This document shows positions 53,354 through 62,143 of a stretch of 64,000 nt of DNA, piece by piece (position 1 is the stretch's first letter; the number at the start of each line of letters is the position of its first letter). This stretch comes from Butyricimonas synergistica DSM 23225 (GTDB lineage Bacteria; Bacteroidota; Bacteroidia; Bacteroidales; Marinifilaceae). The position numbers were made by a program, and so were the translations under genes. The notes under the pieces were generated by a model, which saw only the letters and a program-made list of their open reading frames with translations, did not search any database and was not told the origin of the DNA. The DNA is taken from assembly GCF_000379665.1 (NCBI RefSeq), contig NZ_KB903368.1:62001-126000 (forward strand), in the 5' to 3' direction.

Positions 53354-54404
53354 ATTTAATCAACACTGAATTCGGATGGTTTGTCAAGCCATAAATGGCA
53401 TTTTCTTCTTTACAAAAGGAGATAGAGGTGAACGGATTGCCTAACAAGTAGGTGTGAACGTGATTGCCCTCCCAGTCGAACACAACAATCCGCTCACCGT
53501 AACCTATCTGATCTTTGTATTTGCTGTAGCTTCTTCCTGAATACAAAGCGTATATGTATTCGTCGGAAACTTCAACATCCAAGAATCCTAAAAGGTTGTC
53601 TGTGGAATACGCGACGGGCTTTCTCCTGGTACTCTTGACCGTGGCTTTTGGAGAATAGAGATTTTGCTCGGTGATGCGAGTGATGGTGTTGCAAGGTATG
53701 AGAGAGCAAACATCTATTACACCGCTCTGCATATTCGCACAGACAAATTTCGTTCCATCTGGTTTTATCTTTATTATATTACTTGCAAATAAAATGCTTT
53801 GTTCCGTGGTTTTATTGTCGCGGAAAGACGGAATCTTCGGGTAATCGAGGAAGAATTCTTCTTTGCCGTTTTCCAATAGTCCGTAACGTTTGTCGAACAT
53901 TCCCGTGGACACGATTGTGTTGCCCGATTTAGCCGCACACAAGTGCCTTTTGTCTGTGGGGACGGGCGTAAAGGTCGGACCAAATCCGGCTTGTCCCAAT
54001 TGTTTCAAGTCAAACTCTACCATCCGGTTGTTTCCGAAATCATAAGCAGACAGGATATCCTTCTCGTCAAGGTGCATGGTCAGGATATATAGACCATTGT
54101 TTTCTCCTAATCCCGTCGGGAGATACTTCCCGATCTGAGTTCCATCCTTTTTGTAGAAAGAAATCTTGTTTAAACCATCCCGGTCAAGTACGATAAGTAA
54201 GGAATCTTTTTTGATTACTTTGGTCGGGTTGTAAATTCCGATTTCCTTCAAATTGATTCTTGTATCCAATTTGTTTAATGAAACGGCACGACTCATGCTA
54301 AACAATGGATTTTGCTCTTTTGGTTTTGTATTACGAACTTCATCAGAACAACTGTAACCGAATGCGATAACGAGTAATATGGATAGTATCTTTTTCATAG
54401 TCAT
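53340..54404 (-). CDS. BF3164-type six-bladed beta-propeller lipoprotein
   Basis: The 354-residue lipoprotein has lipobox GYSC (Cys19). Repeats of beta-propeller type follow, including LLIVLDRDGLNKISFYKKDG, TMHLDEKDILSAYDFGNNRM and VEVSDEYIYALYSGRSYSKY, ending with ERIVVFDWEGNHVHTYLLGN. This matches the BF3164 family of propeller lipoproteins found with NVEALA peptides in Bacteroides relatives. A second ATG two codons in (54398) is also possible. It starts 5 bp after the NVEALA gene stop. Ligand binding is inferred. Confidence 0.88.
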   Translation of the reverse strand: MTMKKILSILLVIAFGYSCSDEVRNTKPKEQNPLFSMSRAVSLNKLDTRINLKEIGIYNPTKVIKKDSLLIVLDRDGLNKISFYKKDGTQIGKYLPTGLGENNGLYILTMHLDEKDILSAYDFGNNRMVEFDLKQLGQAGFGPTFTPVPTDKRHLCAAKSGNTIVSTGMFDKRYGLLENGKEEFFLDYPKIPSFRDNKTTEQSILFASNIIKIKPDGTKFVCANMQSGVIDVCSLIPCNTITRITEQNLYSPKATVKSTRRKPVAYSTDNLLGFLDVEVSDEYIYALYSGRSYSKYKDQIGYGERIVVFDWEGNHVHTYLLGNPFTSISFCKEENAIYGLTNHPNSVLIKYALD

Positions 54405-54409
54405 ATTTT

Positions 54410-54646
54410 TTATATATCAAGGGCTAGTCCCGGGCAAAATATAGGGTTACCTTGGGTGTCGTAATATATACAAAGAGTGCCGATTACGTAACACTGATCC
54501 GGACCACCCGGTTCATTTTCTCCTAACGCTTCGATATTTTTTAATTTTATATCTATATTCGTGTCATCTTTCCTAAGGGTAACATTAACTAATGTTAGCC
54601 CAAGGGTGATAGTTATGAACAGAATACTAAAAATTATTTTCTTCAT
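54410..54646 (-). CDS. NVEALA-family secreted peptide
   Basis: The 78-residue peptide has a hydrophobic N-terminus (KKIIFSILFITITLGLTL). The family motif appears as NIEALGENE at 37-45 (consensus NVEALA followed by a short acidic part). The Cys-containing tail has C52, C59 and C71. NVEALA peptides are small, exported and of unknown function in Bacteroidota. It is the first gene of a four-gene operon (propeller, thioredoxin-like, O-antigen-ligase-TPR) and faces a histidine kinase gene across 160 bp. The cut after the motif, if any, is not shown by the sequence. Confidence 0.85.
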   Translation of the reverse strand: MKKIIFSILFITITLGLTLVNVTLRKDDTNIDIKLKNIEALGENEPGGPDQCYVIGTLCIYYDTQGNPIFCPGLALDI

Positions 54647-54689
54647 AATTGTTATGAGTTTTGATGTGCTACAAAAATATAATGAAAAG

Positions 54690-54729
54690 TTGAGACAAAT
54701 TGTACCACAATTGTATCGATTTGTCTTAA
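54690..54729. promoter_or_regulatory. Operator-like dyad between the NVEALA operon and the two-component genes
   Basis: Arms 54690-54700 and 54719-54729 form an 11-bp inverted repeat with one G-T mismatch and an 18-bp centre (containing ACAATTGT). The left arm overlaps a possible TTTG -33 element of the NVEALA promoter on the minus strand, whose -7 box TATTTTTG lies just downstream at 54672-54679. This is a plausible binding site for the neighbouring response regulator. Confidence 0.5.
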
Positions 54730-54807
54730 ATTTTTCTTAAAATTGCAGTACGAGGGAATGGGGTAAAATGATGAAATTATTATATATTTATGTGTGATTT
54801 TTAATTG

Positions 54808-56187
54808 ATGTTTATGAGTATAAGAATCCATGTAGCCTCCGCTATTTCTATGTTTGCGATAGCCTGTCTGTTGACATTTCAGGCGTTTTGGTTGTATCGT
54901 ACAGTCAAATATAAAGAGGCTGAATTCATAACTAATGTTAATGAAATTTTGGCAATGGCAGTGGAGACAGGTTTCGAGGAATATTTGGTCGGAAATCAAA
55001 CTTTACGACAAAATTATCCTCGGGTGAGTTTTAATATAGACCAGGAATTGGTCACGTTTGTAAATAGAGGTGACACAACTGCTTTAGACTTTAATAAAGG
55101 TGGAGGTTATTCGGGGCTATTTAGAAAAATCTGCTATGATGTGATTAATCGACAATCGGCAGAAAATATGCTTGCGCTAGATAGTATTTGTCAAACCTAT
55201 TTTAAACGTAATGGCATTACAGATAATTTTATCCTCGAATTAATTGATATAGAAAGTGGTCAAATTATAGCGACCACGGAAAATGGTTCTTCTCGTGTTG
55301 ATAAGCGTATTATTTCCAATGTGATAGAACTTGGTCTGAAAAGTCATCACGGATTGATGGCTTATTTTGATATGCCTTATAAGATGTTCTTTTTCCAGAT
55401 GGCAGGTGCAATTGCAAGCTCGTTTCTTATGTTGATATTTATAGTTGTTTGTTTCATATACCAATGGAAAACAATATCCTTCCAATTTGATGTGGCGAAG
55501 ATCAGGGAAGAGTTTATGACGAGTATGGTGCATGAGTTGAAGTTGCCTTTGGCGATTATTCAAAAGGGTTTTCTTGATTTGAAGCTGGAAAATGTTGAGG
55601 GATTGAAGAAAGAGCAGCTGGAACAATTGAATGCCGTTTCGTTCCGGGTGCAGAGATTGGCTAATTTTGTGCATAAATTATTAAATGTTTGGAAGCAGGG
55701 GTTCAAAATAACGTGGAAAAAGCTAAATTTGCGTGTTACAATTGATGAACTTGTTCAACAGTTTGATTCCGTCTTCGACGAGAAAAAGGTTTCGATCAAG
55801 GTTGATTATCAATTGGGAGTTGACGTTGTTGAAGCCGATACGCTCCATTTTCCCAACGCAATCAGTAATTTGATCGAGAATGCGATCAAGTATTCTGGGG
55901 ATACGCCGGAAATTGAAGTTTTGTGCAGGAGAGAGGGGAAAATGTTACTCGTGGCGGTGAAAGACCACGGGATTGGTATCCCGGAAAAACTTAGAGAGAA
56001 GATATTCGATCGTTATTTCCGGATTTCAAAAGGTCGTTCCGCTGACGTGCACGGTTTCGGTATCGGGTTAAGTTACGTGAAACAGGTAATAGAAGGACAT
56101 AACGGCGTGATTCGGGTAGAGGACACGGAAGGAGGCGGAACCACGTTTATCGTAATGATTCCTTTAATAGTAGATGAAAACGATTAA
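54808..56187 (+). CDS. Sensor histidine kinase, two-TM, divergent from the NVEALA operon
   Basis: The kinase is about 459 residues, with a first membrane helix (about 9-29), a periplasmic sensor of about 170 residues and a second helix (about 203-222). The HisKA domain has the phospho-acceptor in MVHELKLPLAII. The ATP-binding domain has an N box (NAISNLIENAIKYS) and G boxes (DHGIGIPEKLREKIFDRYF, GFGIGLSYVKQVIEG). The acceptor motif has KLP in place of RTP. The start may be the ATG at 54808 or 54814. The response regulator begins 17 bp after its stop. The peptide operon across the dyad may be its target or its signal. Confidence 0.88.
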   Translation: MFMSIRIHVASAISMFAIACLLTFQAFWLYRTVKYKEAEFITNVNEILAMAVETGFEEYLVGNQTLRQNYPRVSFNIDQELVTFVNRGDTTALDFNKGGGYSGLFRKICYDVINRQSAENMLALDSICQTYFKRNGITDNFILELIDIESGQIIATTENGSSRVDKRIISNVIELGLKSHHGLMAYFDMPYKMFFFQMAGAIASSFLMLIFIVVCFIYQWKTISFQFDVAKIREEFMTSMVHELKLPLAIIQKGFLDLKLENVEGLKKEQLEQLNAVSFRVQRLANFVHKLLNVWKQGFKITWKKLNLRVTIDELVQQFDSVFDEKKVSIKVDYQLGVDVVEADTLHFPNAISNLIENAIKYSGDTPEIEVLCRREGKMLLVAVKDHGIGIPEKLREKIFDRYFRISKGRSADVHGFGIGLSYVKQVIEGHNGVIRVEDTEGGGTTFIVMIPLIVDEND

Positions 56188-56204
56188 TATTTGACAAAAC
56201 GGGA

Positions 56205-56891
56205 ATGGCTAAGATTTTGTATGCTGAAGACGAGGCAGAATGGTGGGTAGGTTGTATTGATTTCTTGAAAAAGAAAGGTTACACGGTTTATCATGCCGAG
56301 GATGGCGAGCAGGCTCTGAAAATGTACAAGCAGGTGAAGCCGGATTTGGTGTTGCTTGATATGATGATGCCGAAGATGACCGGCTTGGAAGTGGCACAAG
56401 CTATCCGAAAGGACGACCTTTTGATTCCGATCCTATTTTTGAGTACACTCGGCGAAACGATGAACGTGGTAATCGGGTTGAAGACTGGTGCGAACGATTA
56501 TATCCGGAAAGAAGTTAGCAACGAGGAATTGGCTGCCCGCATCGAAGTGGGATTGAGGTTAGTCGGTTTTCGAGAACGCAGCGAAAAAGTCATTGAAATA
56601 AACGATAAGGATTATCTTGATTTAGTAAATCGTGAACTTGTCGTGAACAACCAAGTGATTCCGCTTACCCCGTTAGAAATTAAGATTATGATCGAATTGT
56701 GCATGAACAAAAATTGCTATATACCAAAGAAAGCACTGGTGGAAGCGGTGTGGGGCAACAAGTTCAAGGAAACAGTCCGTTATCTGGACAGGCATCTGGT
56801 GAATTTGAGAAAAGCGATCCCGAAAGGTTGCTCTATCTCTATTGCCTCCTCGTGGGGTACGGGAATTGGATTGATGGTGAAGGAGAAATAA
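56205..56891 (+). CDS. OmpR-type response regulator
   Basis: The 228-residue protein has a receiver domain with the acidic pair in YAEDEAEWW, phospho-Asp in VLLDMMMPKMTG (about residue 52), Thr/Ser in FLSTLGE and the usual Lys in IRKEVS. A winged-helix DNA-binding domain follows (IPLTPLEIKIMIELCMN, YLDRHLVNLRKAIP, ending SWGTGIGLMVKEK). Together with the kinase upstream it forms a standard pair. The dyad at 54690-54729 is a candidate site. It is convergent with the amidase gene, 4 bp away. Confidence 0.92.
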   Translation: MAKILYAEDEAEWWVGCIDFLKKKGYTVYHAEDGEQALKMYKQVKPDLVLLDMMMPKMTGLEVAQAIRKDDLLIPILFLSTLGETMNVVIGLKTGANDYIRKEVSNEELAARIEVGLRLVGFRERSEKVIEINDKDYLDLVNRELVVNNQVIPLTPLEIKIMIELCMNKNCYIPKKALVEAVWGNKFKETVRYLDRHLVNLRKAIPKGCSISIASSWGTGIGLMVKEK

Positions 56892-56895
56892 AGGT

Positions 56896-57873
56896 TTACT
56901 TCCGTTTGGAATGATATTGAAAGTCTTGTATCAAGCCCTCGCTAATCCAATTTGCCAAGGCTTGGCGGTTGTCGTTGAGGAGAAAACGTTGTTGATCCCG
57001 GCTGTTTTGGATGTTTCCCAGTTCAAGGAAAACGGCGACGGGCAGGGTTTGTTTGATGACGTATAGGTCACGGGTATTTACAGTGCCGGAGAATCCCCTG
57101 TTGGGTTGGTGTTTATCGTATTTTTTGTTGAATACTTCTTGTAGCGTGTTGGCTAGGTGTTGCCCCTTGGCGCTTCCCTCGTAATGGTAGAAAAAGACGT
57201 CGATCTGTTTGCTCTCGCTTCGGCTGTCCAGGTGGATAAAGATTGCCCGGCGGTAGGCTTCTTTGTCTTTGCGGAAGAGGGTGTTGATCTTATCGCAGCG
57301 TTGTTTGAGGCGTTGTACCTGATTCAAGGGAATCGGGTCGTCCATACAGGTTTCCCGATCACTGGTGGCAAGGAATTTATCGTCCCGGATGCCATCCACG
57401 GCGTCTTGAATGATGATGTGTACTTTGGCGCCCTTCGATAGGAGAACACGAGCCAGTCGAAGCGTGATGTCATAGGCATACTCGTCCTCGTGCAACTGGT
57501 GTCCCCGTAATACCCCGATGGCGCCGGGATCGGGTCCGCCATGACCGGAAACCAGATAAAAACAGGCTCCGTTGAGTTCGTCGGATTCTATTGTGTATTT
57601 TTTTAGCGGGCTACCGAACAAAGGTTCGACTCCCTCCCGGTTCATTGGGGGAAGGGTGTATTTTACTCCCAAGCGAAGCCCGTTATTTTTATCTAATTTG
57701 CTTTTGTTCAGTTCTAGAAATTGCGCGTGATGCTCCGGTTTCGTACGATCGAAACGTTTCAGGAATTGAAGCACGCCTTCCCCTTTTCTCGGGGTGGCGG
57801 TTTCTTGCGCGAAACCGGGAGTGGCGAAAAGGATAAATACAATGCCCGTGTATATAATAAGTATATATTTCAT
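56896..57873 (-). CDS. N-acetylmuramoyl-L-alanine amidase (Amidase_3)
   Basis: The 325-residue protein has a signal peptide (cleavage near GFAQ, residue 23) and a LysM-like segment (GEGVLQFLKRFDRTKPEH). The amidase_3 catalytic domain has zinc ligands His111 in SGHGGPDPGAIG, a Glu in HEDEYAYDITL (about 129-131) and His214 in FIHLDSRS. The catalytic Glu284 is in VFLELGNIQNSRD. It cleaves the bond between muramic acid and the stem peptide. The fit to the family is good. The gene ends 4 bp from the convergent response regulator. Confidence 0.9.
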   Translation of the reverse strand: MKYILIIYTGIVFILFATPGFAQETATPRKGEGVLQFLKRFDRTKPEHHAQFLELNKSKLDKNNGLRLGVKYTLPPMNREGVEPLFGSPLKKYTIESDELNGACFYLVSGHGGPDPGAIGVLRGHQLHEDEYAYDITLRLARVLLSKGAKVHIIIQDAVDGIRDDKFLATSDRETCMDDPIPLNQVQRLKQRCDKINTLFRKDKEAYRRAIFIHLDSRSESKQIDVFFYHYEGSAKGQHLANTLQEVFNKKYDKHQPNRGFSGTVNTRDLYVIKQTLPVAVFLELGNIQNSRDQQRFLLNDNRQALANWISEGLIQDFQYHSKRK

Positions 57874-58090
57874 GGTTGATTTCTGCCTGAGTTTAAAATG
57901 TCATTGCAAATATAGTTTTTTTCGTTAGTACCCGAAAGATATTGTTACAAAGAAGGATATAACAGGTAAAATAGCGGTGGGAAAATAATAAATTTAGACA
58001 AACGAAAATTAAAAAATACAATAATTCAACCACTTGACGCAACGAAAGGGAAATAATGGCATCTTATAAGTAAACGTTAAAAAAACAGCT

Positions 58091-58963
58091 ATGAAAAGTA
58101 AGACATGGAAAATTGCATTAATGTTGTCGTTATTTGTTGCCGTGTTCGCGGCGTGTGACGACGATGACGAGTATTATTACGTGAGCGGTGGAAGCTCGTG
58201 GATCAGTTACGGGAATCTCGAGAAGATAGATAACGGCACACGTTCTAAATTCGCGATCCGTCGGGATGACGGTAGTCGCCTGATCGTATCCGAGGGAGCG
58301 GCGATTAATTCTTCCGATGCAGAGGAAGGTTTGCGGGTATTCGCCAATTACTCTATCCTGGGAAGCGAGAGAGATGAAACCGGATTGGAGGGGAATATGA
58401 ATTATTATATCCGTTTGTACCGTGCAACCGAGGTGTTGACGAAAGATCCCGTGAAGCTTTCTTTTATCAAAGAAAACGAGGAAGTACGTCAAGACAGTAT
58501 CGGTAATGACCCGATCAACGTGTCGGAAGCATGGTTCGGTGGGAAATACCTGAACGTGGAATTTAGAATTCCCGTGAAGTCCGGTTCTTCGACCAAGCAT
58601 TTTATTAACCTGGTAGAGGACGACGTGGAGGTTCACCATGACACCGTGTACGTTACCTTGCGTCACAATGCTTACGGGGAAGCTCCTAAAGAAGGCGACC
58701 GGGGTACGGGTTCTCACGTGTGGAGCCGTGGCAGAGTGTCGTTTGACTTGACTTCTATTGTCCCCGAGGGACAGAAATCCGTACCGGTGAAACTAATCTG
58801 GACGGAATACAAGAAAGATTCATCCGAAACCGTTACCCGTGAAGATAGCGGAACCTTCACTTTGTCCGAAACCAACGAGCCGGAAGTAACCAACGGTTTG
58901 AATCAAAACAATAACGAGCGGAAATTGGTTACCAGCGAGGATGTTGTAGGGGAGATTAACTAA
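58091..58963 (+). CDS. NigD-like lipoprotein
   Basis: The 290-residue lipoprotein has lipobox FAAC (Cys21) followed by an acidic stretch (DDDDEYYYV). An N-terminal small beta domain (WISYGNLEKIDNGTRSKFAI) and a larger C-terminal beta domain (NVEFRIPVKSGSSTKHFINL, DDVEVHHDTVYVTLRHNAYG) come next. This layout fits NigD-like proteins of Bacteroidota, a family named after a bacteriocin-associated gene but mostly of unknown function. The last 50 residues are an unusual polar tail. It is a single gene with its own terminator at 59000-59037. Confidence 0.8.
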   Translation: MKSKTWKIALMLSLFVAVFAACDDDDEYYYVSGGSSWISYGNLEKIDNGTRSKFAIRRDDGSRLIVSEGAAINSSDAEEGLRVFANYSILGSERDETGLEGNMNYYIRLYRATEVLTKDPVKLSFIKENEEVRQDSIGNDPINVSEAWFGGKYLNVEFRIPVKSGSSTKHFINLVEDDVEVHHDTVYVTLRHNAYGEAPKEGDRGTGSHVWSRGRVSFDLTSIVPEGQKSVPVKLIWTEYKKDSSETVTREDSGTFTLSETNEPEVTNGLNQNNNERKLVTSEDVVGEIN

Positions 58964-58999
58964 GATATTAAATTCAAGTAATAAAACTACTCTAAGGGA

Positions 59000-59037
59000 A
59001 AATAAAGGGGCTGTCCGTGAAGACAGTCCTTTTATTT
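59000..59037 (+). terminator. Terminator of the NigD-like gene
   Basis: A 16-bp stem (59000-59015 with 59022-59037) contains two G-U pairs in plus-strand RNA, a 6-nt loop and a T-rich right flank. It lies 36 bp after the stop. Confidence 0.9.
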
Positions 59038-59106
59038 TTCCCAATATTGATAAAAATATTTTCTACCAAATGGTATTATACCTTTGGGTGAAGAATTGAA
59101 ATGAGA

Positions 59107-59141
59107 ATCCCGTGGAGCTTTAGATTTGGGCTCCACGGGAT
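59107..59141 (-). terminator. Terminator of the TonB-dependent receptor gene
   Basis: A perfect 12-bp stem (59107-59118 with 59130-59141) encloses an 11-nt loop, 28 bp beyond the receptor stop. The minus-strand flank reads TTCTCATTTC. Confidence 0.8.
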
Positions 59142-59169
59142 ATTAAGGAAGGTAATCTTGATCTGTTTT

Positions 59170-61476
59170 TTAGAATATACCAAATTTAATTCCGGCGAAA
59201 TAGGTTCTCGGGAGACCGGGACCGTAGATGTAACCGGAATCCCGGAATTCACCCTTGTCGAAATCGTTCTGGTAGCTGTCGAACACGTTTTGCACGCCAC
59301 CATTGACTTGTATCGTGTAGCCGCTGCCGATCTTGATGTCATAAGCCAGTTTCAGGGTACCGTCAAAGAAAGAGGATGTTTTCTTCAATACGTCTTTCTC
59401 GATATATCCGGCGAAATGCCCCACGTACATGGAACCCGTGTAGGTTCCCGATAGGGCGGCAGAGAAATTCTTGAAGGGGAGCAAGCTCAACGTGATGTAG
59501 CCGTATTCGTCCGGGGAACGTAGTAATTTACGGCAGGGTGCCACCTCCGGGTCATTGCTCCAAGCCACGGGATCGGCGTATTTGCTGCTTTGCAGGGTGG
59601 CGCCGAATTGGATCTGGGCGGATTTGTGTGGGGCGATTCTTCCCTCGATGTTGATGCCTTTTACTTTGGCATCCGAACCGTTCCGGCGTTCCAGTATTTT
59701 GTTTTCCTCATCTTCGGTTTCAATTTCTTCCAGCACAAAAGGATTTCTTAATCGGGTGTAGAATCCCTCCACGAGCAAATTGATCTGCACGGGACCCAGC
59801 GTGGTGTAATAATCGACGGAAGCACTGTAACTGCGGGACTTTTCTGTTTTCAAGTCTTCGGCAACCTGGATCAGGGTTACTTCTCCACCGACTGCCGCGA
59901 CGTGTAAGTCCTCGTCGTAAGTTTGGGGAGCCCGGAATCCTTCCGAGTAGCTGGCCCGGAAACTAAGGTCTGTGACCGGGTTGTAGCGGATGTTTACGCG
60001 GGGACTGAATATCGGGTTGTCCACGTTGCTGTTCTTGTCAAGTCGTCCGCCCAACAAGAAACTGAAACGGGCTGTTTTCCATTCATTTTGCAGGTAAGCG
60101 CTGTAAACGTTTACTTCCTGGTTGATCTCCCGGTTGTAACCGAGCATCTTGTCATGTAATTTATTGTGCGAAAATTCAATCCCCATGGTTAGCACGGAAG
60201 GCATGAATAGCAAATTGTCGAAATCATAAGCGTATTGTGCTCCGCCCACGACGGTGAAGTCCTTGGTTCGCCCGTAAGCGTTCGGGTCTTGTCCGGCGCC
60301 GTAATAAGATTTCCGCTCAATGTTTTGCAAGGAGGTGTACGCGTTGAAACGATGCTTGTAGTCTTTGGACGATAGCGTGTAATTTAGTCCTCCCCCGTGG
60401 ATATTATGGTCGGCTTGTTCCGCCACGTCTGCCTCATGAGGGGGAAGGTCTAAATTGTTTCCTCCCCGGCGGAATTCCTTGATGTGGTGGTATTCCATCG
60501 AGAGCTTGCTGAAATGCGTGGGTTTGTAGTAAGTGCGAAACCCTAGCGTGGTGCTGTTGATTTCTCCCAATTCGGAGTATCCGTCGCTGTCATGGTCGTA
60601 AGGTTGACGGTCACGTACCATGCCGAAAAGATGAATCCCGGCGTTGCGTTGCTCGCTGACGATAGCCCCGTTGAATGAGGTCACGTTGTCGAAACTATCG
60701 CCGTTAATGGCAGAGATGGTGTGTCCTATCTGAAAATAATTGTATAACGGTTCTTTGGTGATGATGTTGATCGTTCCGGCGATTGCGTTTGCCCCGAATA
60801 ATGCGGAACCGCCCCCTCGAAGGATTTCTACCCGTTCGATCATGTTTGCTGGGATTTGTTCCAGACCGTAAACTCCGGCGAGGGAGCTGCACATGGGGCG
60901 GCTGTCAATCAATATTTGCGAGTACGGACCGTCCAATCCGTTGATGCGTACTTGTTGAAATCCACAGTTCTGGCAATTGTTCTCTACCCGTAAGCCCGGT
61001 TGGAAATTCAAACCTTGCGATAGGCATACCGAATTTGTGTTCTCGAATATTTTGGGTGACAGGACATTTACCACCACGGGTGCTTCCCGGCGATCCGTTT
61101 CGTTTCGGTTGGCGGTAATCACGGCTCCTTCAAGCATGACAACGTCTTCCTCTAGTTCGAAGTTAACCTCTAGTGTTTTGCCTTTTACAATATTGATTTC
61201 TTTCTCGATGCTTTTGTAGCCTACACCCTGCACCCGTAGTGTGTATTTTCCGAGAGGAAGGTTTTTCAGGAAGTAGTGTCCGCTTTCGTCGGTGGCGGTA
61301 CCGATGTTTGTTCCTTTTAGCAATATCGTGAGAAAGGGGAGGTGTTCTCCGGTTTCTTTAAGGATAACATGCCCATTGATGTTCGCATCGGTCGTTTTTT
61401 TGATTTTTTCTTCTTCCTCGGCGCGACAATAAAGAACGGGAAGGAGAAGTATAATAAGTGTAAGTAAGTTTTTCAT
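59170..61476 (-). CDS. TonB-dependent outer membrane receptor, probably for a metal complex
   Basis: The 768-residue protein has a signal peptide (MKNLLTLIILLLPVLYCRAE). A carboxypeptidase-regulatory-like domain follows (INGHVILKETGEHLPFLTIL, then GHYFLKNLPLGKYTLRVQG). The TonB plug has an unusual CxxC (NNCQNCGFQQVRINGLDG, about residues 158-175) and ends in SALFGANAIAGTINIITKEP. A 22-strand barrel completes it. There is no STN domain and no SusD partner, so it is a CirA/BtuB-style receptor. A His-rich small protein lies upstream on the same strand. The ligand is inferred to be a metal or metal chelate, not a glycan. Confidence 0.88.
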   Translation of the reverse strand: MKNLLTLIILLLPVLYCRAEEEEKIKKTTDANINGHVILKETGEHLPFLTILLKGTNIGTATDESGHYFLKNLPLGKYTLRVQGVGYKSIEKEINIVKGKTLEVNFELEEDVVMLEGAVITANRNETDRREAPVVVNVLSPKIFENTNSVCLSQGLNFQPGLRVENNCQNCGFQQVRINGLDGPYSQILIDSRPMCSSLAGVYGLEQIPANMIERVEILRGGGSALFGANAIAGTINIITKEPLYNYFQIGHTISAINGDSFDNVTSFNGAIVSEQRNAGIHLFGMVRDRQPYDHDSDGYSELGEINSTTLGFRTYYKPTHFSKLSMEYHHIKEFRRGGNNLDLPPHEADVAEQADHNIHGGGLNYTLSSKDYKHRFNAYTSLQNIERKSYYGAGQDPNAYGRTKDFTVVGGAQYAYDFDNLLFMPSVLTMGIEFSHNKLHDKMLGYNREINQEVNVYSAYLQNEWKTARFSFLLGGRLDKNSNVDNPIFSPRVNIRYNPVTDLSFRASYSEGFRAPQTYDEDLHVAAVGGEVTLIQVAEDLKTEKSRSYSASVDYYTTLGPVQINLLVEGFYTRLRNPFVLEEIETEDEENKILERRNGSDAKVKGINIEGRIAPHKSAQIQFGATLQSSKYADPVAWSNDPEVAPCRKLLRSPDEYGYITLSLLPFKNFSAALSGTYTGSMYVGHFAGYIEKDVLKKTSSFFDGTLKLAYDIKIGSGYTIQVNGGVQNVFDSYQNDFDKGEFRDSGYIYGPGLPRTYFAGIKFGIF

Positions 61477-61623
61477 AATCCATATTTTTTACGGGTGTAC
61501 CTATGTTATATGGGTACAACCTCGAGTGCTGTTTCAAAATGAAATAACATATATACCCGTGATAGATTTTTTGTTTTATTTCACGGGATACTGACCGAAG
61601 GAATACTTCGGTAGAAAAATAAT

Positions 61624-61986
61624 TTACACGGCGAAGGGTGGAGCCCGGAGGAGGCTTAGCGTGAATGTTTGTTTATCAGGTTCTTTTGCCTGGTTGAAAA
61701 TATAGTGATGTACTTTGTGAATAAGATGAGGGGTCACAATAGCGAGAGCTACGCTAATCAGCGTGATGAAGTTGCTCAAGTGAGCTATTAAAGTAAGCTC
61801 TTTAGCCGTGTGGGTATGATCGGCACCCCCGTCCGAATTGGAATTACCGCAGAAAAAGTGCGAGTGCACGATGGTAACTCCGTTGACCACGTGGTAGTGC
61901 GAGAAAAACGTGATACTCCCGTAGTAGCTCAGGAAAAGAACTAACAGGAACAGGTGTATAAGCTTATTTACATTTTTTCTGTGCAT
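61624..61986 (-). CDS. Small His-rich membrane protein next to the TonB receptor
   Basis: The 120-residue protein has a membrane segment at the N-terminus (about residues 8-28, LFLLVLFLSYYGSITFF). A His-rich stretch (HYHVVNGVTIVHSHFF) and an acidic-His stretch (SDGGADHTHTAKE) come next. A second membrane helix follows (about 76-96), then a basic tail. The start is the ATG at 61986; a TTG at 62004 falls at the predicted transcription start just after a TACATTTG -7 box (62007-62014). Proteins of this kind are commonly next to TonB receptors in Bacteroidota. The His clusters suggest metal binding. The function is unproven. Confidence 0.7.
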   Translation of the reverse strand: MHRKNVNKLIHLFLLVLFLSYYGSITFFSHYHVVNGVTIVHSHFFCGNSNSDGGADHTHTAKELTLIAHLSNFITLISVALAIVTPHLIHKVHHYIFNQAKEPDKQTFTLSLLRAPPFAV

Positions 61987-62006
61987 ACCTTGTGTACATT
62001 GCAAGA

Positions 62007-62014
62007 CAAATGTA
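62007..62014 (-). promoter_or_regulatory. -7 element for the His-rich protein and TonB receptor genes (TACATTTG)
   Basis: The minus strand reads TACATTTG, a match to TAnnTTTG, 20 bp before the ATG at 61986. A -33 TTTG at ideal spacing was not found. Confidence 0.5.
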
Positions 62015-62083
62015 GAGCATTTCTAAATAATAATAAGGAATTTGTTTCTTAAAAATATATTAAATAAATGGAGGGGAAAAGGA

Positions 62084-62123
62084 AATCCGTAAAGTTCCGG
62101 GATGTTCCCGAACTTTACGGATT
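62084..62123 (-). terminator. Terminator of the alpha-2-macroglobulin gene
   Basis: An 18-bp stem with one bulged base (62084-62102 with 62106-62123) has a TGT loop. On the minus strand it is followed by TTCCTTTTCCC. It lies 20 bp after the stop. Confidence 0.8.
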
Positions 62124-62143
62124 GTATTGAAAGGGAGATAAAT

